From RYN-230 sp963834705 (GTDB lineage: Bacteria > Actinomycetota > Actinomycetes > Streptosporangiales > Streptosporangiaceae): 64,000 nucleotides of DNA. The notes beneath the pieces were generated by a model. That model made no database searches, was not told where the DNA came from, and was given only the letters and a program-made list of their open reading frames with translations. The translations under genes were made by a program, and so were the position numbers. The stretch's first letter is position 1; each line of letters starts with the position of its first letter. The DNA lies in contig CAWICV010000012.1 of the NCBI GenBank assembly GCA_963834705.1, positions 1 to 64,000 on the forward strand, in the 5' to 3' direction. Positions 51,842 to 60,177 of the stretch are shown here, piece after piece.

Positions 51842-52992
51842 CACGACCTCCGCGGCTCGGTCATGACGGCGATCGGCGCGAGTTCCTCCAGCGCCTGGCT
51901 GGCCGCCGCGTTGATCTGCTCCCGCTGCGTGGGGCTGAGCCGGCTGACCGGCGTCCAGCTGCCAGCCGGCTGTTGCTGGGCCAGCAGTAATGTACGCAGC
52001 CGGCCCAGCCAGGTGTACACGGACGGCAGCCCGCGGTAACGCGGCACCAGAAGCGGGCGCAGGATGCTGAGCAGCTCGTAGGTGCCGGTGATGTTGGCAT
52101 TGGTGGTGGCCAGCGTGGTCCCGCTGCCGTAGTCGTCGTGCCCGGTGAGCTGGAACTCCAGTGCGTTCTCCAGGATCTCGTGGGTGCGCAGGCCGAGGCC
52201 GGTCAGGTCCTCCTCCATGCCCGGCCACAGCGTGCGCAGTTCCCGCACGTCGCGGTCCAGCGCCGCGGCCGGGCCGGCCAGCTCGGCCGCGCTCTGCCCG
52301 TGCCACAGTCCGTACTCCAGCCGGTAGAAGCCGGTGAAGGCCGGGTCGTTGACCCCCGTGGGCAGCCCGTCCGGGCGGCCGTCGATCTGGGTGTCGTAGT
52401 TCCCAAACGTCCCGTACGCGGCGCCGAGCCGTTCGTAAGTCAGGTGCGCGGGCAGCCAGGCCCGCCGGGCCGCGCCGAGATGGCCGGCCCGGAGCAGCCG
52501 GGTGAACGTGCCGACCTGGCTGGCCAGCGTGGCCAGCCCGGCGGTCACGTAGGCGTGGTATTCCTTGGCCGGGACGAGCAGGTCGGCGCTGGTGACCGGC
52601 AGGATAGCGGTGGCCCCGCGCAGGTGCCCGCCGATCCGGACGGCCGGCCCGGTGATCGCGTCGGTGTCCTCGATCAGGCAGCGGAACGCGTACCGCCCGG
52701 AACCCAGATCCACCCGCATCGGCACCGTGGTCCCCGAGCCGACCTGATCCACCTCGGCGTAGATCGCGCCGTTGGCCGGGTCGATGAGATCGACTTCCGC
52801 GCCGCCGGTGCTGGAGTTGCTGATCTGGAAGGTCTGCATCCCGGCGTGCACCTGATGCCACCCGGTCCCGCAGCCGCCGGTGTTCACCGTGATCACGTTG
52901 CCGGCCGCGGCTGATCCGCACCCGGACAGCCCGGCAACCAGCATGCCTGTCGTCAGCAGGCCGCCCACCACGGGCCGTGCGCCAGCGGGCAC
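51841..52992 (-). CDS. efeO: EfeO iron-uptake lipoprotein (cupredoxin + M75 imelysin)
   Basis: A 383-residue exported protein. The signal ends in LVAGLSGCG (lipobox). An N-terminal cupredoxin-like domain (residues 30-125) is followed by the M75 domain with AYVTAGLATLASQVGTFTRL, AHLTYERLGAAYGTFGNYDT, where H/E ligands lie, and GFYRLEYGLW. EfeO binds ferric/ferrous iron and passes it on. The start is GTG 52992. It lies upstream of efeB and divergent from a Sco1-type gene 209 bp away. Confidence 0.92.
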   Translation of the reverse strand: MPAGARPVVGGLLTTGMLVAGLSGCGSAAAGNVITVNTGGCGTGWHQVHAGMQTFQISNSSTGGAEVDLIDPANGAIYAEVDQVGSGTTVPMRVDLGSGRYAFRCLIEDTDAITGPAVRIGGHLRGATAILPVTSADLLVPAKEYHAYVTAGLATLASQVGTFTRLLRAGHLGAARRAWLPAHLTYERLGAAYGTFGNYDTQIDGRPDGLPTGVNDPAFTGFYRLEYGLWHGQSAAELAGPAAALDRDVRELRTLWPGMEEDLTGLGLRTHEILENALEFQLTGHDDYGSGTTLATTNANITGTYELLSILRPLLVPRYRGLPSVYTWLGRLRTLLLAQQQPAGSWTPVSRLSPTQREQINAAASQALEELAPIAVMTEPRRS

Positions 52993-53070
52993 CTGACCCC
53001 CTCAGCATGGAACGACCCGTTTGCAGCGCCAGAATATCCGGACCGGGCCGCCGTTCCCAGACAAGTATGG

Positions 53071-53132
53071 CCGTTCGCGAAACATTCACCGCCCATTCCG
53101 GCCAGTGAAAGGGGGATGGGGAGGTGGGTGGG
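53071..53132 (-). mobile_element. Degenerate relative of the 63703 MITE
   Basis: Positions 53104-53132 match the reverse complement of the MITE interior (63811-63838) at 27 of 29 positions around GGGGGATGGGGAGGTGGG. Short blocks to the left (TGGCCGT-CGCGA) also align. No terminal inverted repeats remain. It lies in the efeO/Sco1 divergent promoter region. Confidence 0.5.
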
Positions 53133-53201
53133 GCGGCGCCGGGCCGGGTGGAAGCGTGCCCAGGCTATGCTCGGCAGCCAGCGGGGAGGGAGGTGGCTGC
53201 G

Positions 53202-53921
53202 GTGAAGATCAGGCTCGTCCTGCTGGCTGCGGGACTGACCGTGCTGGTCGGTATGGCCGCGGCCATACCGGCCTACCTGGTCGCCCGGCACGATACCCCC
53301 ACCGCCATGCAGCTGCCCCGGGTGTCCGGCCTGCCCGCGGGCATGCCTACCAGCCTGGCCAACTTGATGACGCTGTCCGCGCTGCCACGCACCCGGGCGC
53401 CCGGGTTCACGCTCACCGACCAGCACGGCCACCGGCTCACCCTGGCCGGCCTGCGCGGCAAGGTGGTGGTGCTGCAGTTCATGGACCCGCACTGCACCGA
53501 CATCTGCCCGCTGGTGTCCCAGGAGTTCGTGGATGCCTATCACGATCTGGGCAACCGGGCCGGCCAGGTGGTGTTCGCCGCGGTCAACGTGAACCCGTAC
53601 CACACGTCGGTGTCGGCCATGGCCGCGTACTCCCAGGAGCATGGGCTGGTGACGATCCCGGACTGGCACTTCCTCACCGGGCCGGTGCCGCTGCTCCGCT
53701 CGGTCTGGCAGGGCTACCACATCGCGGTGAACGCGCCCAACCCGAACGCCGACGTGCAGCACACCTCGGCCGTCTACCTCATCGACCAGCGCGGCCGGGA
53801 ACGCTACCTGGCCATGCCGATAGCCGACCACACCAAGTCCGGCACCGCCTACCTCCCGGCCCAGCAGCTGGCCAGCTGGGGACACGGCCTCGCCTTGCTG
53901 GCCAGGGATCTGCTGAACTGA
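53202..53921 (+). CDS. Sco1/SenC-type copper chaperone (thioredoxin fold)
   Basis: A 239-residue membrane-anchored thioredoxin-fold protein. The N-terminal anchor VLLAAGLTVLVGMAAAIPAY is followed by TLTDQHGHRLTLAGLRGKVV and FMDPHCTDICPLVSQEF, where CxxxC is the copper site, and VQHTSAVYLIDQ, the third ligand His. It supplies copper to CuA centres or acts as a thiol reductant. GTG 53202 is preferred because GGGAGGGAGG lies about 8 nt upstream. It is divergent from efeOB, suggesting metal-related grouping. Confidence 0.87.
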   Translation: MKIRLVLLAAGLTVLVGMAAAIPAYLVARHDTPTAMQLPRVSGLPAGMPTSLANLMTLSALPRTRAPGFTLTDQHGHRLTLAGLRGKVVVLQFMDPHCTDICPLVSQEFVDAYHDLGNRAGQVVFAAVNVNPYHTSVSAMAAYSQEHGLVTIPDWHFLTGPVPLLRSVWQGYHIAVNAPNPNADVQHTSAVYLIDQRGRERYLAMPIADHTKSGTAYLPAQQLASWGHGLALLARDLLN

Positions 53922-53923
53922 CC

Positions 53924-54342
53924 TCAGGCGGCGGACAGCGTCTCGCCGGGTGCGGTGTCCCTGGCCTGGCTGCCGGCCAGCACCGCGTCGTAGTGGCCGA
54001 GCAGCGCGTCACCCACAGCGGCCCAGCTGCGGGCCAGCACCCGCTGCGGGCAGCGCGGCCCTGCGCCGCCCGGGCCCGCGGGTCGGTCACCAGCCGGGCC
54101 GCCGCCCGGGCCAGCGCGGCAGCGTCGCCGGGCGGCACCAGGTAGCCGGTGATGCCGTCGTCGACCAGGTCGATAGGGCCGCCGACGGCTGGCGCGACCA
54201 CCGGCAGCCCGCTGGCCGCCGCTTCCTGGATGGTCTGGCCGAACGTCTCGTGGCAGCCGCTGTGCACGAACACGTCCAGGCTGGCGAAGATCCGGGCCAG
54301 CTGCTCGCCCCGGTGCTGGCCGAGGAAGACCGCGGCTGGCAT
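53924..54342 (-). pseudogene. Truncated, frameshifted GT4-type glycosyltransferase
   Basis: The reading VFLGQHRGEQLARIFASLDV, FVHSGCHETFGQTIQEAAAS and GLPVVAPAVGGPIDLVDDGI is the UDP-sugar-binding C-domain of a glycosyltransferase family 4 enzyme. The N-terminal domain is missing. Near 54050 the frame breaks: the expected RVLARSWAAVGDALLGHY and AVLAGSQARDT lie in another frame ending at 53924. It is a non-functional remnant. Confidence 0.75.
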
Positions 54343-54409
54343 GGCGGATTACCGCGTCTTTACCGGCCGGCCAGCCTGGGCCCGGCCGGGGCCTGCGACA
54401 CTACCGATC

Positions 54410-55051
54410 ATGCAAACTCTGGTCGTCGATCACCCGCTGATCGCGCACAAGCTCACCGCGCTGCGCGACGAGAGCACTGACTCGCCTACGTTCCGGCGGC
54501 TCACCGATGAGCTGGTCACCCTGCTCGCCTACGAGGCCACCCGGGAAGTGCGCGTGCAGCCGGTGACGGTCCGCACCCCGGTGGGCGACGCCCAGGGCGT
54601 CCGGATGGCCCGGCCGGAACCGCTGGTGGTGCCGGTGCTGCGTGCTGGGATCGGCATGCTGGACGGCATGATCCGGCTGCTGCCCACCGCCGAGGTCGGT
54701 TTCGTCGGGCTGGCCCGGGACGAGGAGTCCCTGGTCGCGGCCACCTACGCCAACCGGCTGCCGGCCAACCTGGCCGGCCGCGACGTGTTCGTGCTCGATC
54801 CCATGCTGGCCACCGGGGGCACGCTGGAGACGGTGATCACCATGCTGGCCGAGCGGGAAGCCGCGTCGGTCACCGCGGTCAGCCTGCTGGCCGCGCCGGA
54901 GGGCGTGGACCGGCTGGCCGGCGCGTTCCCCGGCGACGAGCCGCTCCCGGTCCGGGTGGTGATCGCGGGCATGGACGAGCGGCTGAACGACCGCGGCTAC
55001 ATCATCCCCGGCCTGGGCGACGCAGGCGACCGCCTGTTCGGCGAGATCTGA
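54410..55051 (+). CDS. upp: Uracil phosphoribosyltransferase
   Basis: A 213-residue enzyme converting uracil and PRPP to UMP in pyrimidine salvage. LVVPVLRAGIGMLDGMIRLL, the PRPP loop DPMLATGGTLE and the uracil-binding GYIIPGLGDAGDRLFG are all present. Full length and uninterrupted. ATG 54410 has no Shine-Dalgarno site; the upstream frame to 54149 is not part of the gene. It follows the broken glycosyltransferase on the other strand and converges on the PrsW gene. Confidence 0.97.
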   Translation: MQTLVVDHPLIAHKLTALRDESTDSPTFRRLTDELVTLLAYEATREVRVQPVTVRTPVGDAQGVRMARPEPLVVPVLRAGIGMLDGMIRLLPTAEVGFVGLARDEESLVAATYANRLPANLAGRDVFVLDPMLATGGTLETVITMLAEREAASVTAVSLLAAPEGVDRLAGAFPGDEPLPVRVVIAGMDERLNDRGYIIPGLGDAGDRLFGEI

Positions 55052-55137
55052 GCCTCACCCGCCACACCCGCACCAGCCCGCCTGGGTCATACGTGCGTCG
55101 CTGAAACATTCATGTGGGTTAGTGCGGGACGCGGCCC

Positions 55138-56586
55138 TCAGCGCAGTTCGGCCGGACGGTCCGGGCTGGGCCCGGCGGCAGGTGGGACGAGGTCGCGGAA
55201 CTGCGAGGCGTCCATCAGCATCGAGTCGCCGCGGAACACCGGCGTGTACCGGACCCGCTTCTCGATGGCCGCGGCGGACGCCGAGTAGCCGAGGAACAGG
55301 AACAGCGAGAACGCCTGAATCAGGACCCATCCCCACTCCGCCGAGATGGACGGCCAGGTCAGGATCCAGTCGTTCAGCCCGTGCAGCACCATCGGCACGG
55401 CGATCCCGAGCAGCCACAGTGGGATCCGCTGCCGCCGGTAGTTGGTGCCCAGGCCGATGAAGAAACCGGCGATGCCCGCCCACAGCGCGTGCTGCAAGCC
55501 GTCCACGAACACCCGCTCGGCGAACTCCGGGATGCCGAACGCCGAGCCGCGGGCGATGGCCAGGATCGCGTTGGGCACGTAGACCTTGGACGCCTCGTAC
55601 GCGCCGAAGAACAGCCCGGACAGCGTGGCCAGGAACATCCACATCCGGACGTCCAGCTTGATGTGCCGGACCTTGAGCAGGACGATGGCCAGCACTATCA
55701 CCGGCAGCGCCTTGGTCAGCTCCTCGGGCAGGCCGACCCCGGTCACCCAGCCGGCCAGGCTGTGGCTGGTGGTCGGCGGGGCCAGCGCGTGCTCCCAGGG
55801 CAGCGTCAGCGCCGGGATCAGCACGAATTCGGCGGCGATGATGATGGTCGCGATGATCAGGTGCAGCCGGCCCAGCGGGCCGGGCCGGATCAGGAACCAG
55901 AACACCAGCGCCCACAGCGGGGCCACATACAGGCAGTACACCCAGCCCATCGTGACCAGGTCGGCGTTGTGCTGCAGCACGATGAGCAAGATCAGCGGGG
56001 CAAGCGCGTACGCGGTGACCAGCAGCCGGGGCCACTGCCGCATGGCCGGGTCGCGCAGCCAGGCGCCCATCGGCACCAGGATGCGCAGCGCGCCGATGAG
56101 CTGCCCGCCCAGCGGGTCGCCGGTCTTACGAGGCGCGGCGTGCCCAGGCGGCGCCGCGGCGGGCGGCGCGGCAGGCGGTGCCGCCGCGGGCGGCGCAGGC
56201 GGTCCGGGCGGCCCGGCAGTCGGCCGGGGCGGCCCGGCAGGCGGTGCGGGTGGCCCGGCAGGCGCGTCGGCCGTCGGGACGGGCACGTCCTCACGCACCA
56301 GGGCCGGCTCGAAGCGCACCGCCGGGCCGTCCGGCACGGCCAGCCGGGCCTCCACCGGCCGCCCCAGCTGGTACTGCGCGACCGGCTGGCCGGACACGAA
56401 CGTCCCGCTGCGGCCCACGTTCTCCAGCACCCAGCCCTGTCCGCCCCAGCTGAGCCGGACATGTTCCCGGGACACCCGCGGGTCGGTCACCACCACCGCG
56501 CTGTCATCCCGGCGCCCCACGTACGCGACCTGGCCCGGCTGCAGCACGGCACGCTGATCGCCGTGCCTGACCACCAGTTCGTTCAT
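55138..56586 (-). CDS. FHA domain - PrsW family intramembrane protease
   Basis: A 482-residue membrane protein. Residues 1-100 form an FHA domain (GQVAYVGRRDDSAVVVTDPR, VSREHVRLSW, GRSGTFVSG) that binds phosphothreonine peptides. A Pro/Ala-rich linker follows. The C-terminal PrsW domain has about nine membrane helices with the conserved residues GLPEELTKALPV (E/E), FFGAYEASKV, GLQHALWAGIAGFFIG (H) and VLHGLNDWI (H/D). PrsW proteases cut anti-sigma factors in the membrane; the FHA part suggests control by a Ser/Thr kinase. It is monocistronic. Confidence 0.88.
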   Translation of the reverse strand: MNELVVRHGDQRAVLQPGQVAYVGRRDDSAVVVTDPRVSREHVRLSWGGQGWVLENVGRSGTFVSGQPVAQYQLGRPVEARLAVPDGPAVRFEPALVREDVPVPTADAPAGPPAPPAGPPRPTAGPPGPPAPPAAAPPAAPPAAAPPGHAAPRKTGDPLGGQLIGALRILVPMGAWLRDPAMRQWPRLLVTAYALAPLILLIVLQHNADLVTMGWVYCLYVAPLWALVFWFLIRPGPLGRLHLIIATIIIAAEFVLIPALTLPWEHALAPPTTSHSLAGWVTGVGLPEELTKALPVIVLAIVLLKVRHIKLDVRMWMFLATLSGLFFGAYEASKVYVPNAILAIARGSAFGIPEFAERVFVDGLQHALWAGIAGFFIGLGTNYRRQRIPLWLLGIAVPMVLHGLNDWILTWPSISAEWGWVLIQAFSLFLFLGYSASAAAIEKRVRYTPVFRGDSMLMDASQFRDLVPPAAGPSPDRPAELR

Positions 56587-56668
56587 CCCGCCCTCCCGGA
56601 CGCGGCCGCGCTAAGGCCGGCCTCGCCGTCCACTTCGCCTCGCCCAGGTTACGGGCGGTTGCGGGCGA

Positions 56669-57553
56669 TCAGGTGCCGATCGGGTGCCAGACGGTCTTGG
56701 TCTCCAGGAACGCAAGCATCCGGTGCAGGCCGGGGGTGGCCGCCCAGTCCGCGGGCACCCCATCCGGGCCGGCCGGGAACACCCGCTTGACGTTGTCCGC
56801 CGCGGCCCGCTCCAGATCCGGCCGGGTGGCCGGGTCGGCCCCGGTCAGGTCGATCGCGTTGACGTCCATGTGCGCGGCCAGCACCGGCGCCAGTTCGGCG
56901 GTCCGCCCGGTCAGCACGTTGACTACGCCGCCTGGCACGTCCGACGTGGCCAGCACCTCGGCCAGGCTGATCGCGGCCAGCGGGGCCTGCTCGCTGGCCA
57001 CCAGCACCGCCGTGTTCCCGGTCACGATGACCGGCGCGAGCACGCTGACCAGGGCGAGCAGGCTGGCCTCGGCGGGCGCCAGCACCGCCACCACCCCGGT
57101 CGGCTCGGGCACGCTCAGGTTGAAGTACGGCCCGGCGACCGGGTTGGCCGCTCCGGTGATCTGGCCGATCTTGTCCGGCCAGCCCGCGTACCAGACCCAC
57201 CGGTCGACGGCCGCGGCGACCTGCTGCGCCGCCTTGGCCGGCCCTGTTCCAGTCTGAACGCTTTCATCGGTGAACTGGGCCGCGCGGCCTTCGAGGAGTT
57301 CGGCGACCCGGTAGAGAACCTGGCCCCGGTTGTACGCGGTCGCGCCGGACCAGCCGGGGAACGCCTTGCGCGCGGCCAGCACCGCGTCCCTGGCGTCCTT
57401 GCGTGAGGCCCGCGCGGCGTGCGCCAGCAGTGCGCCGCGGCGCCCGGTGACCGGGTAGGACCGGCCCGACTCGGAGCGCGGGAACGCGCCGCCGATGAAC
57501 AGCTTGTACGTCTTGCGGACATCGAGCCTGGCCGGCCGACTGCGGTCAGGCAT
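56669..57553 (-). CDS. Aldehyde dehydrogenase-like protein lacking the catalytic domain
   Basis: A 294-residue protein resembling the N-terminal cofactor-binding half of aldehyde dehydrogenases (RKTYKLFIGGAFPRSESGRS, GWSGATAYNRGQVLYRVAEL, VPEPTGVVAVLAP). The PWN motif is replaced (LAPAEA), the NAD-binding Lys is not in place, and the ELGGK and Cys segments are absent. It cannot act alone as a dehydrogenase. Its ATG overlaps the end of the full-length dehydrogenase gene by 8 nt, so the two are co-translated and probably form a hetero-oligomer. Such pairs are found in several actinobacteria. Confidence 0.8.
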   Translation of the reverse strand: MPDRSRPARLDVRKTYKLFIGGAFPRSESGRSYPVTGRRGALLAHAARASRKDARDAVLAARKAFPGWSGATAYNRGQVLYRVAELLEGRAAQFTDESVQTGTGPAKAAQQVAAAVDRWVWYAGWPDKIGQITGAANPVAGPYFNLSVPEPTGVVAVLAPAEASLLALVSVLAPVIVTGNTAVLVASEQAPLAAISLAEVLATSDVPGGVVNVLTGRTAELAPVLAAHMDVNAIDLTGADPATRPDLERAAADNVKRVFPAGPDGVPADWAATPGLHRMLAFLETKTVWHPIGT

Positions 57554-59051
57554 CGAGGCGCGCTGCTTTCAGGTATTGGGCTGTCAGGTATTGGGCTTCC
57601 AGGTACGGGGCCAGCCCGTGCCGGCCACCTTCCCGGCCGAACCCGGATTCCCGGTAGCCGCCGAACGGGCTGGCCGGGTCGAACCGGTTGTAGGTGTTGG
57701 CCCAGACCACCCCGGCGCGCAGCCGCTGGGCCATCCAGAAGATCCGGCTGCCCTTCTCGGTCCAGATGCCCGCGGACAGCCCGTACGGCGTGTTGTTGGC
57801 CTTGGCCACGGCCTCCTCCGGGGTGCGGAACGTGAGCACGGACAGCACCGGCCCGAAGATTTCTTCCTGGGCGATCCGGTGCGCCTGGCTGACCCCGCTG
57901 AACACCGTGGGCGGGAACCAGTAGCCGCGGTCCGGGATCGGGCAGGCCAGCGACCAGCGTTCCGCGCCCTCCTGTTCCCCCGCGGCCGACAGCTCGTTGA
58001 TCTTGTCCAGCTGCTGCCGTGAGTTGATCGCGCCGATGTCGGTGTTCTTGTCCAGCGGGTCGCCGAGCCGCAGCGTGCCGAGCCGCCGTTTCAGCCGGTC
58101 CAGCACGGTGTCCGCGACCGACTCCTGGACCAGCAGCCGGGAGCCCGCACAGCAGACGTGGCCCTGGTTGAAGAAGATGCCGTTGACGATGCCCTCCACC
58201 GCCTGGTCCAGCGGGGCGTCGTCGAACACCACGTTGGCCGCCTTGCCGCCGAGTTCCAGGGTGAGCTTCTTGCCGGTGCCCGCGACCGTGCGCTGGATCT
58301 CCTTGCCGACCTCGGTGGAACCGGTGAACGCGATCTTGTCCACTCCAGGGTGGGCGACCAGTGCCTGGCCAGCCGCGCCGTCCCCGGTCAGGATGTTGAC
58401 CGTGCCCGGCGGCAGGCCTGCCTCCTGGATGACCTGGGCCAGCAGCAGCGCGGTGAGCGGCGTGGTCTCGGCCGGCTTGAGCACGCAGGTGTTGCCCGCG
58501 GCCAGCGCCGGGGCCAGCTTCCAGGCCGCCATCAGCAGCGGGAAGTTCCACGGGATGACCTGCCCGGCCACCCCGAGCGGGCGCGGGTCCGGGCCGAACC
58601 CGGCGTGCTCCAGCTTGTCGGCCCAGCCCGCGTAGTAGAAGAAGTGCGCGGCGGCCAGCGGGATGTCCACGTCCCGCGATTCCCTGATCGGCTTGCCGTT
58701 GTCCAGGCTCTCCAGCACGGCGAACTCGCGGGACCGCTCCTGGATGACCCGGGCGATCCGGTACAGGTACTTGGCCCGCTCCCGGCCCGGCAGGCTGCCC
58801 CAGGCGCCCTGGTACGCGTCCCGCGCCGCCTCGACCGCGCGGTCCACGTCCGGCCCGGTGGCCTGGGACACGTCGGCCAGCGGCTGCTCGGTGGCCGGGT
58901 TCAGCGTGGCGAAATGGCCGCCGCCGGCCGGCTCGACGAACTCCCCGCCGATGAACAGGTCGTAGCTGGGCGCGATCGACACGATGTCCGTGGATTCGGG
59001 GGCCGGCGCGTAGTCCCACACCTGGCTGGCGTCCACTACCTGGTCAACCAT
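57546..59051 (-). CDS. Aldehyde dehydrogenase
   Basis: A 501-residue NAD(P)-dependent dehydrogenase with all catalytic elements: VIPWNFPLLMAAWKLAPALA (Asn), KLTLELGGKAANVVFDDA (general base Glu), FFNQGHVCCAGSRLLVQ (nucleophile Cys) and EEIFGPVLSVLTF. ATG 59051 is preferred; the frame is open to 59138. The C-terminus has three 15-bp tandem repeats encoding QYLxA. It is coupled to the dehydrogenase-like partner. The substrate is unknown. Confidence 0.92.
   Translation of the reverse strand: MVDQVVDASQVWDYAPAPESTDIVSIAPSYDLFIGGEFVEPAGGGHFATLNPATEQPLADVSQATGPDVDRAVEAARDAYQGAWGSLPGRERAKYLYRIARVIQERSREFAVLESLDNGKPIRESRDVDIPLAAAHFFYYAGWADKLEHAGFGPDPRPLGVAGQVIPWNFPLLMAAWKLAPALAAGNTCVLKPAETTPLTALLLAQVIQEAGLPPGTVNILTGDGAAGQALVAHPGVDKIAFTGSTEVGKEIQRTVAGTGKKLTLELGGKAANVVFDDAPLDQAVEGIVNGIFFNQGHVCCAGSRLLVQESVADTVLDRLKRRLGTLRLGDPLDKNTDIGAINSRQQLDKINELSAAGEQEGAERWSLACPIPDRGYWFPPTVFSGVSQAHRIAQEEIFGPVLSVLTFRTPEEAVAKANNTPYGLSAGIWTEKGSRIFWMAQRLRAGVVWANTYNRFDPASPFGGYRESGFGREGGRHGLAPYLEAQYLTAQYLKAARLDA
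57569..57613 (-). repeat. Three 15-bp tandem repeats at the end of the aldehyde dehydrogenase gene
   Basis: The unit TCAGGTATTGGGCTG occurs twice nearly exactly and once with changes, encoding YLEAQYLTAQYLKA in the C-terminal tail. Confidence 0.75.
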
Positions 59052-59066
59052 GCCGCTAACGTATCG

Positions 59067-59085
59067 CGCCGCACCTGGTGCGGCG
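59067..59085. terminator. Short perfect hairpin upstream of the aldehyde dehydrogenase
   Basis: CGCCGCAC-CTG-GTGCGGCG, an 8-bp stem with a 3-nt loop, lies 15 bp before the ATG (minus strand) and just after the stop of the remnant at 59096. Confidence 0.5.
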
Positions 59086-59095
59086 ATAAGGCAGG

Positions 59096-59265
59096 TCAGT
59101 ACGTGAAGGTGTACGGCGTCCTGGACGAGATGCCGCACGCCGACAGATACAGGCTGTAGGTCCCGCGGCAGCCCGGCGGTCAGGGTGAAGTCCGTGCTGC
59201 CGGTCTCGCCCGGCGTGCCCGGCGCCGCCGCCTCCAGCTCCCCTGCTCACCCGGTGAACCGATAC
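59096..59265 (-). pseudogene. 3' remnant of a secreted-protein gene
   Basis: The minus strand reads PGETGSTDFTLTAGLP in one frame and, after a shift, GTYSLYLSACGISSRTPYTF and a TGA at 59096-59098. The two parts join naturally as a beta-rich C-terminus with a Cys. No start or signal peptide is present. The family is unknown. Confidence 0.4.
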
Positions 59266-59315
59266 CCCGCCGGAGACGTCCACTATTTCGGCATCTCTTC
59301 GCGCAAGGAAAAGCC

Positions 59316-60122
59316 ATGAACCGCAGTAATTCCGCACGCACCCACGCCCTGCCGCTGCTCGCCGCGGCCGCAGCCACCGGGCTGGCCCTGGCCGGCTGCG
59401 GCGCCACCAGCACCGGATCGGGCAGCGGCACGTCCGCCGCCAGTGGCTCGGCCAGCCAGCCAGCCGCGAGCACCAGGTCCAGCACGGCCGCCTCCGGGAG
59501 CACCGCCAGCAGCGGCACGGCCATCTTCCCGGCTGCGGCCGGCGACACCTGGGTGTACCAGGAGAAGGTGACCGCGACGAAGGGCACGGTGACCAATCAG
59601 GTGGCCGCGGTCAGCCCGCAGCCCGGCGGCGGCGAGAAGGTCACCATGCGGAGCCGGGACGACCTGTCTGGCCTCCCGCATACCACGACCACGTCGACGT
59701 ACGTCATCCATCCCGATGGCTCGATCTCGGTCCCACTGACCCAGGTCGGCAGCACGGCGATCACCGTAAAGTCGGGCAGCATCGTGTGGCCGAGCACAGC
59801 CCAGCTCGCGTCCGGCACGCCGCAGACCAGCACGCTCGTCGTCTCGATCAACGAAGGCGGCCACAGCACGACGGTGGGCGCGCACATCGTGGCCCGCGGC
59901 GCGGGGACCCAGACCGTGCACGTGCCGGCCGGCACCTATCAGGCCACCGTCGTCAACGAGACGATGACCGTGAAGGTCATGGGTTTCAGCGTGGGCGTGG
60001 ACATCCGCACCTGGCTGGCCTCCGGCGTCGGCCCGGTCAAGTCCGAGGTCAGCACCAAGGCGGCCTCGCTGACCAGCGGCATCGTCAGCGAGCAAGTACT
60101 CAAGTCGTTCACCAAGGGCTGA
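59316..60122 (+). CDS. Hypothetical lipoprotein
   Basis: A 268-residue exported lipoprotein: a signal (ALPLLAAAAATGLALAGC) with lipobox LAGC, then a Ser/Thr/Ala-rich linker of about 50 residues and a beta-rich domain (WVYQEKVTATKGTVTNQVAA, YVIHPDGSISVPLTQVGSTA, VHVPAGTYQATVVNETMTVK). The last block resembles DUF3108-like periplasmic proteins. AAGGAAA precedes the ATG. It stands 55 bp before the molybdenum hydroxylase operon, and may or may not be linked to it. Confidence 0.75.
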   Translation: MNRSNSARTHALPLLAAAAATGLALAGCGATSTGSGSGTSAASGSASQPAASTRSSTAASGSTASSGTAIFPAAAGDTWVYQEKVTATKGTVTNQVAAVSPQPGGGEKVTMRSRDDLSGLPHTTTTSTYVIHPDGSISVPLTQVGSTAITVKSGSIVWPSTAQLASGTPQTSTLVVSINEGGHSTTVGAHIVARGAGTQTVHVPAGTYQATVVNETMTVKVMGFSVGVDIRTWLASGVGPVKSEVSTKAASLTSGIVSEQVLKSFTKG

Positions 60123-60177
60123 CCGGCCACCCCACCAGGCCGTTAGCCGGGATGCAGTCCGGGTAGGGCACCGCCCT

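Noticed and set aside
50480..53089. A single 869-codon minus-strand frame spanning efeO and efeB
   Set aside because: Its first half is an Arg/Gly-rich out-of-frame reading of efeO; only the second half is real EfeB, which starts at 51841. The overlap of the efeO stop and efeB start explains the apparent fusion.
57115..59019. A 634-codon minus-strand frame over both aldehyde dehydrogenase genes
   Set aside because: Low-complexity reading out of frame with the enzymes; the real genes have all expected motifs in another frame.
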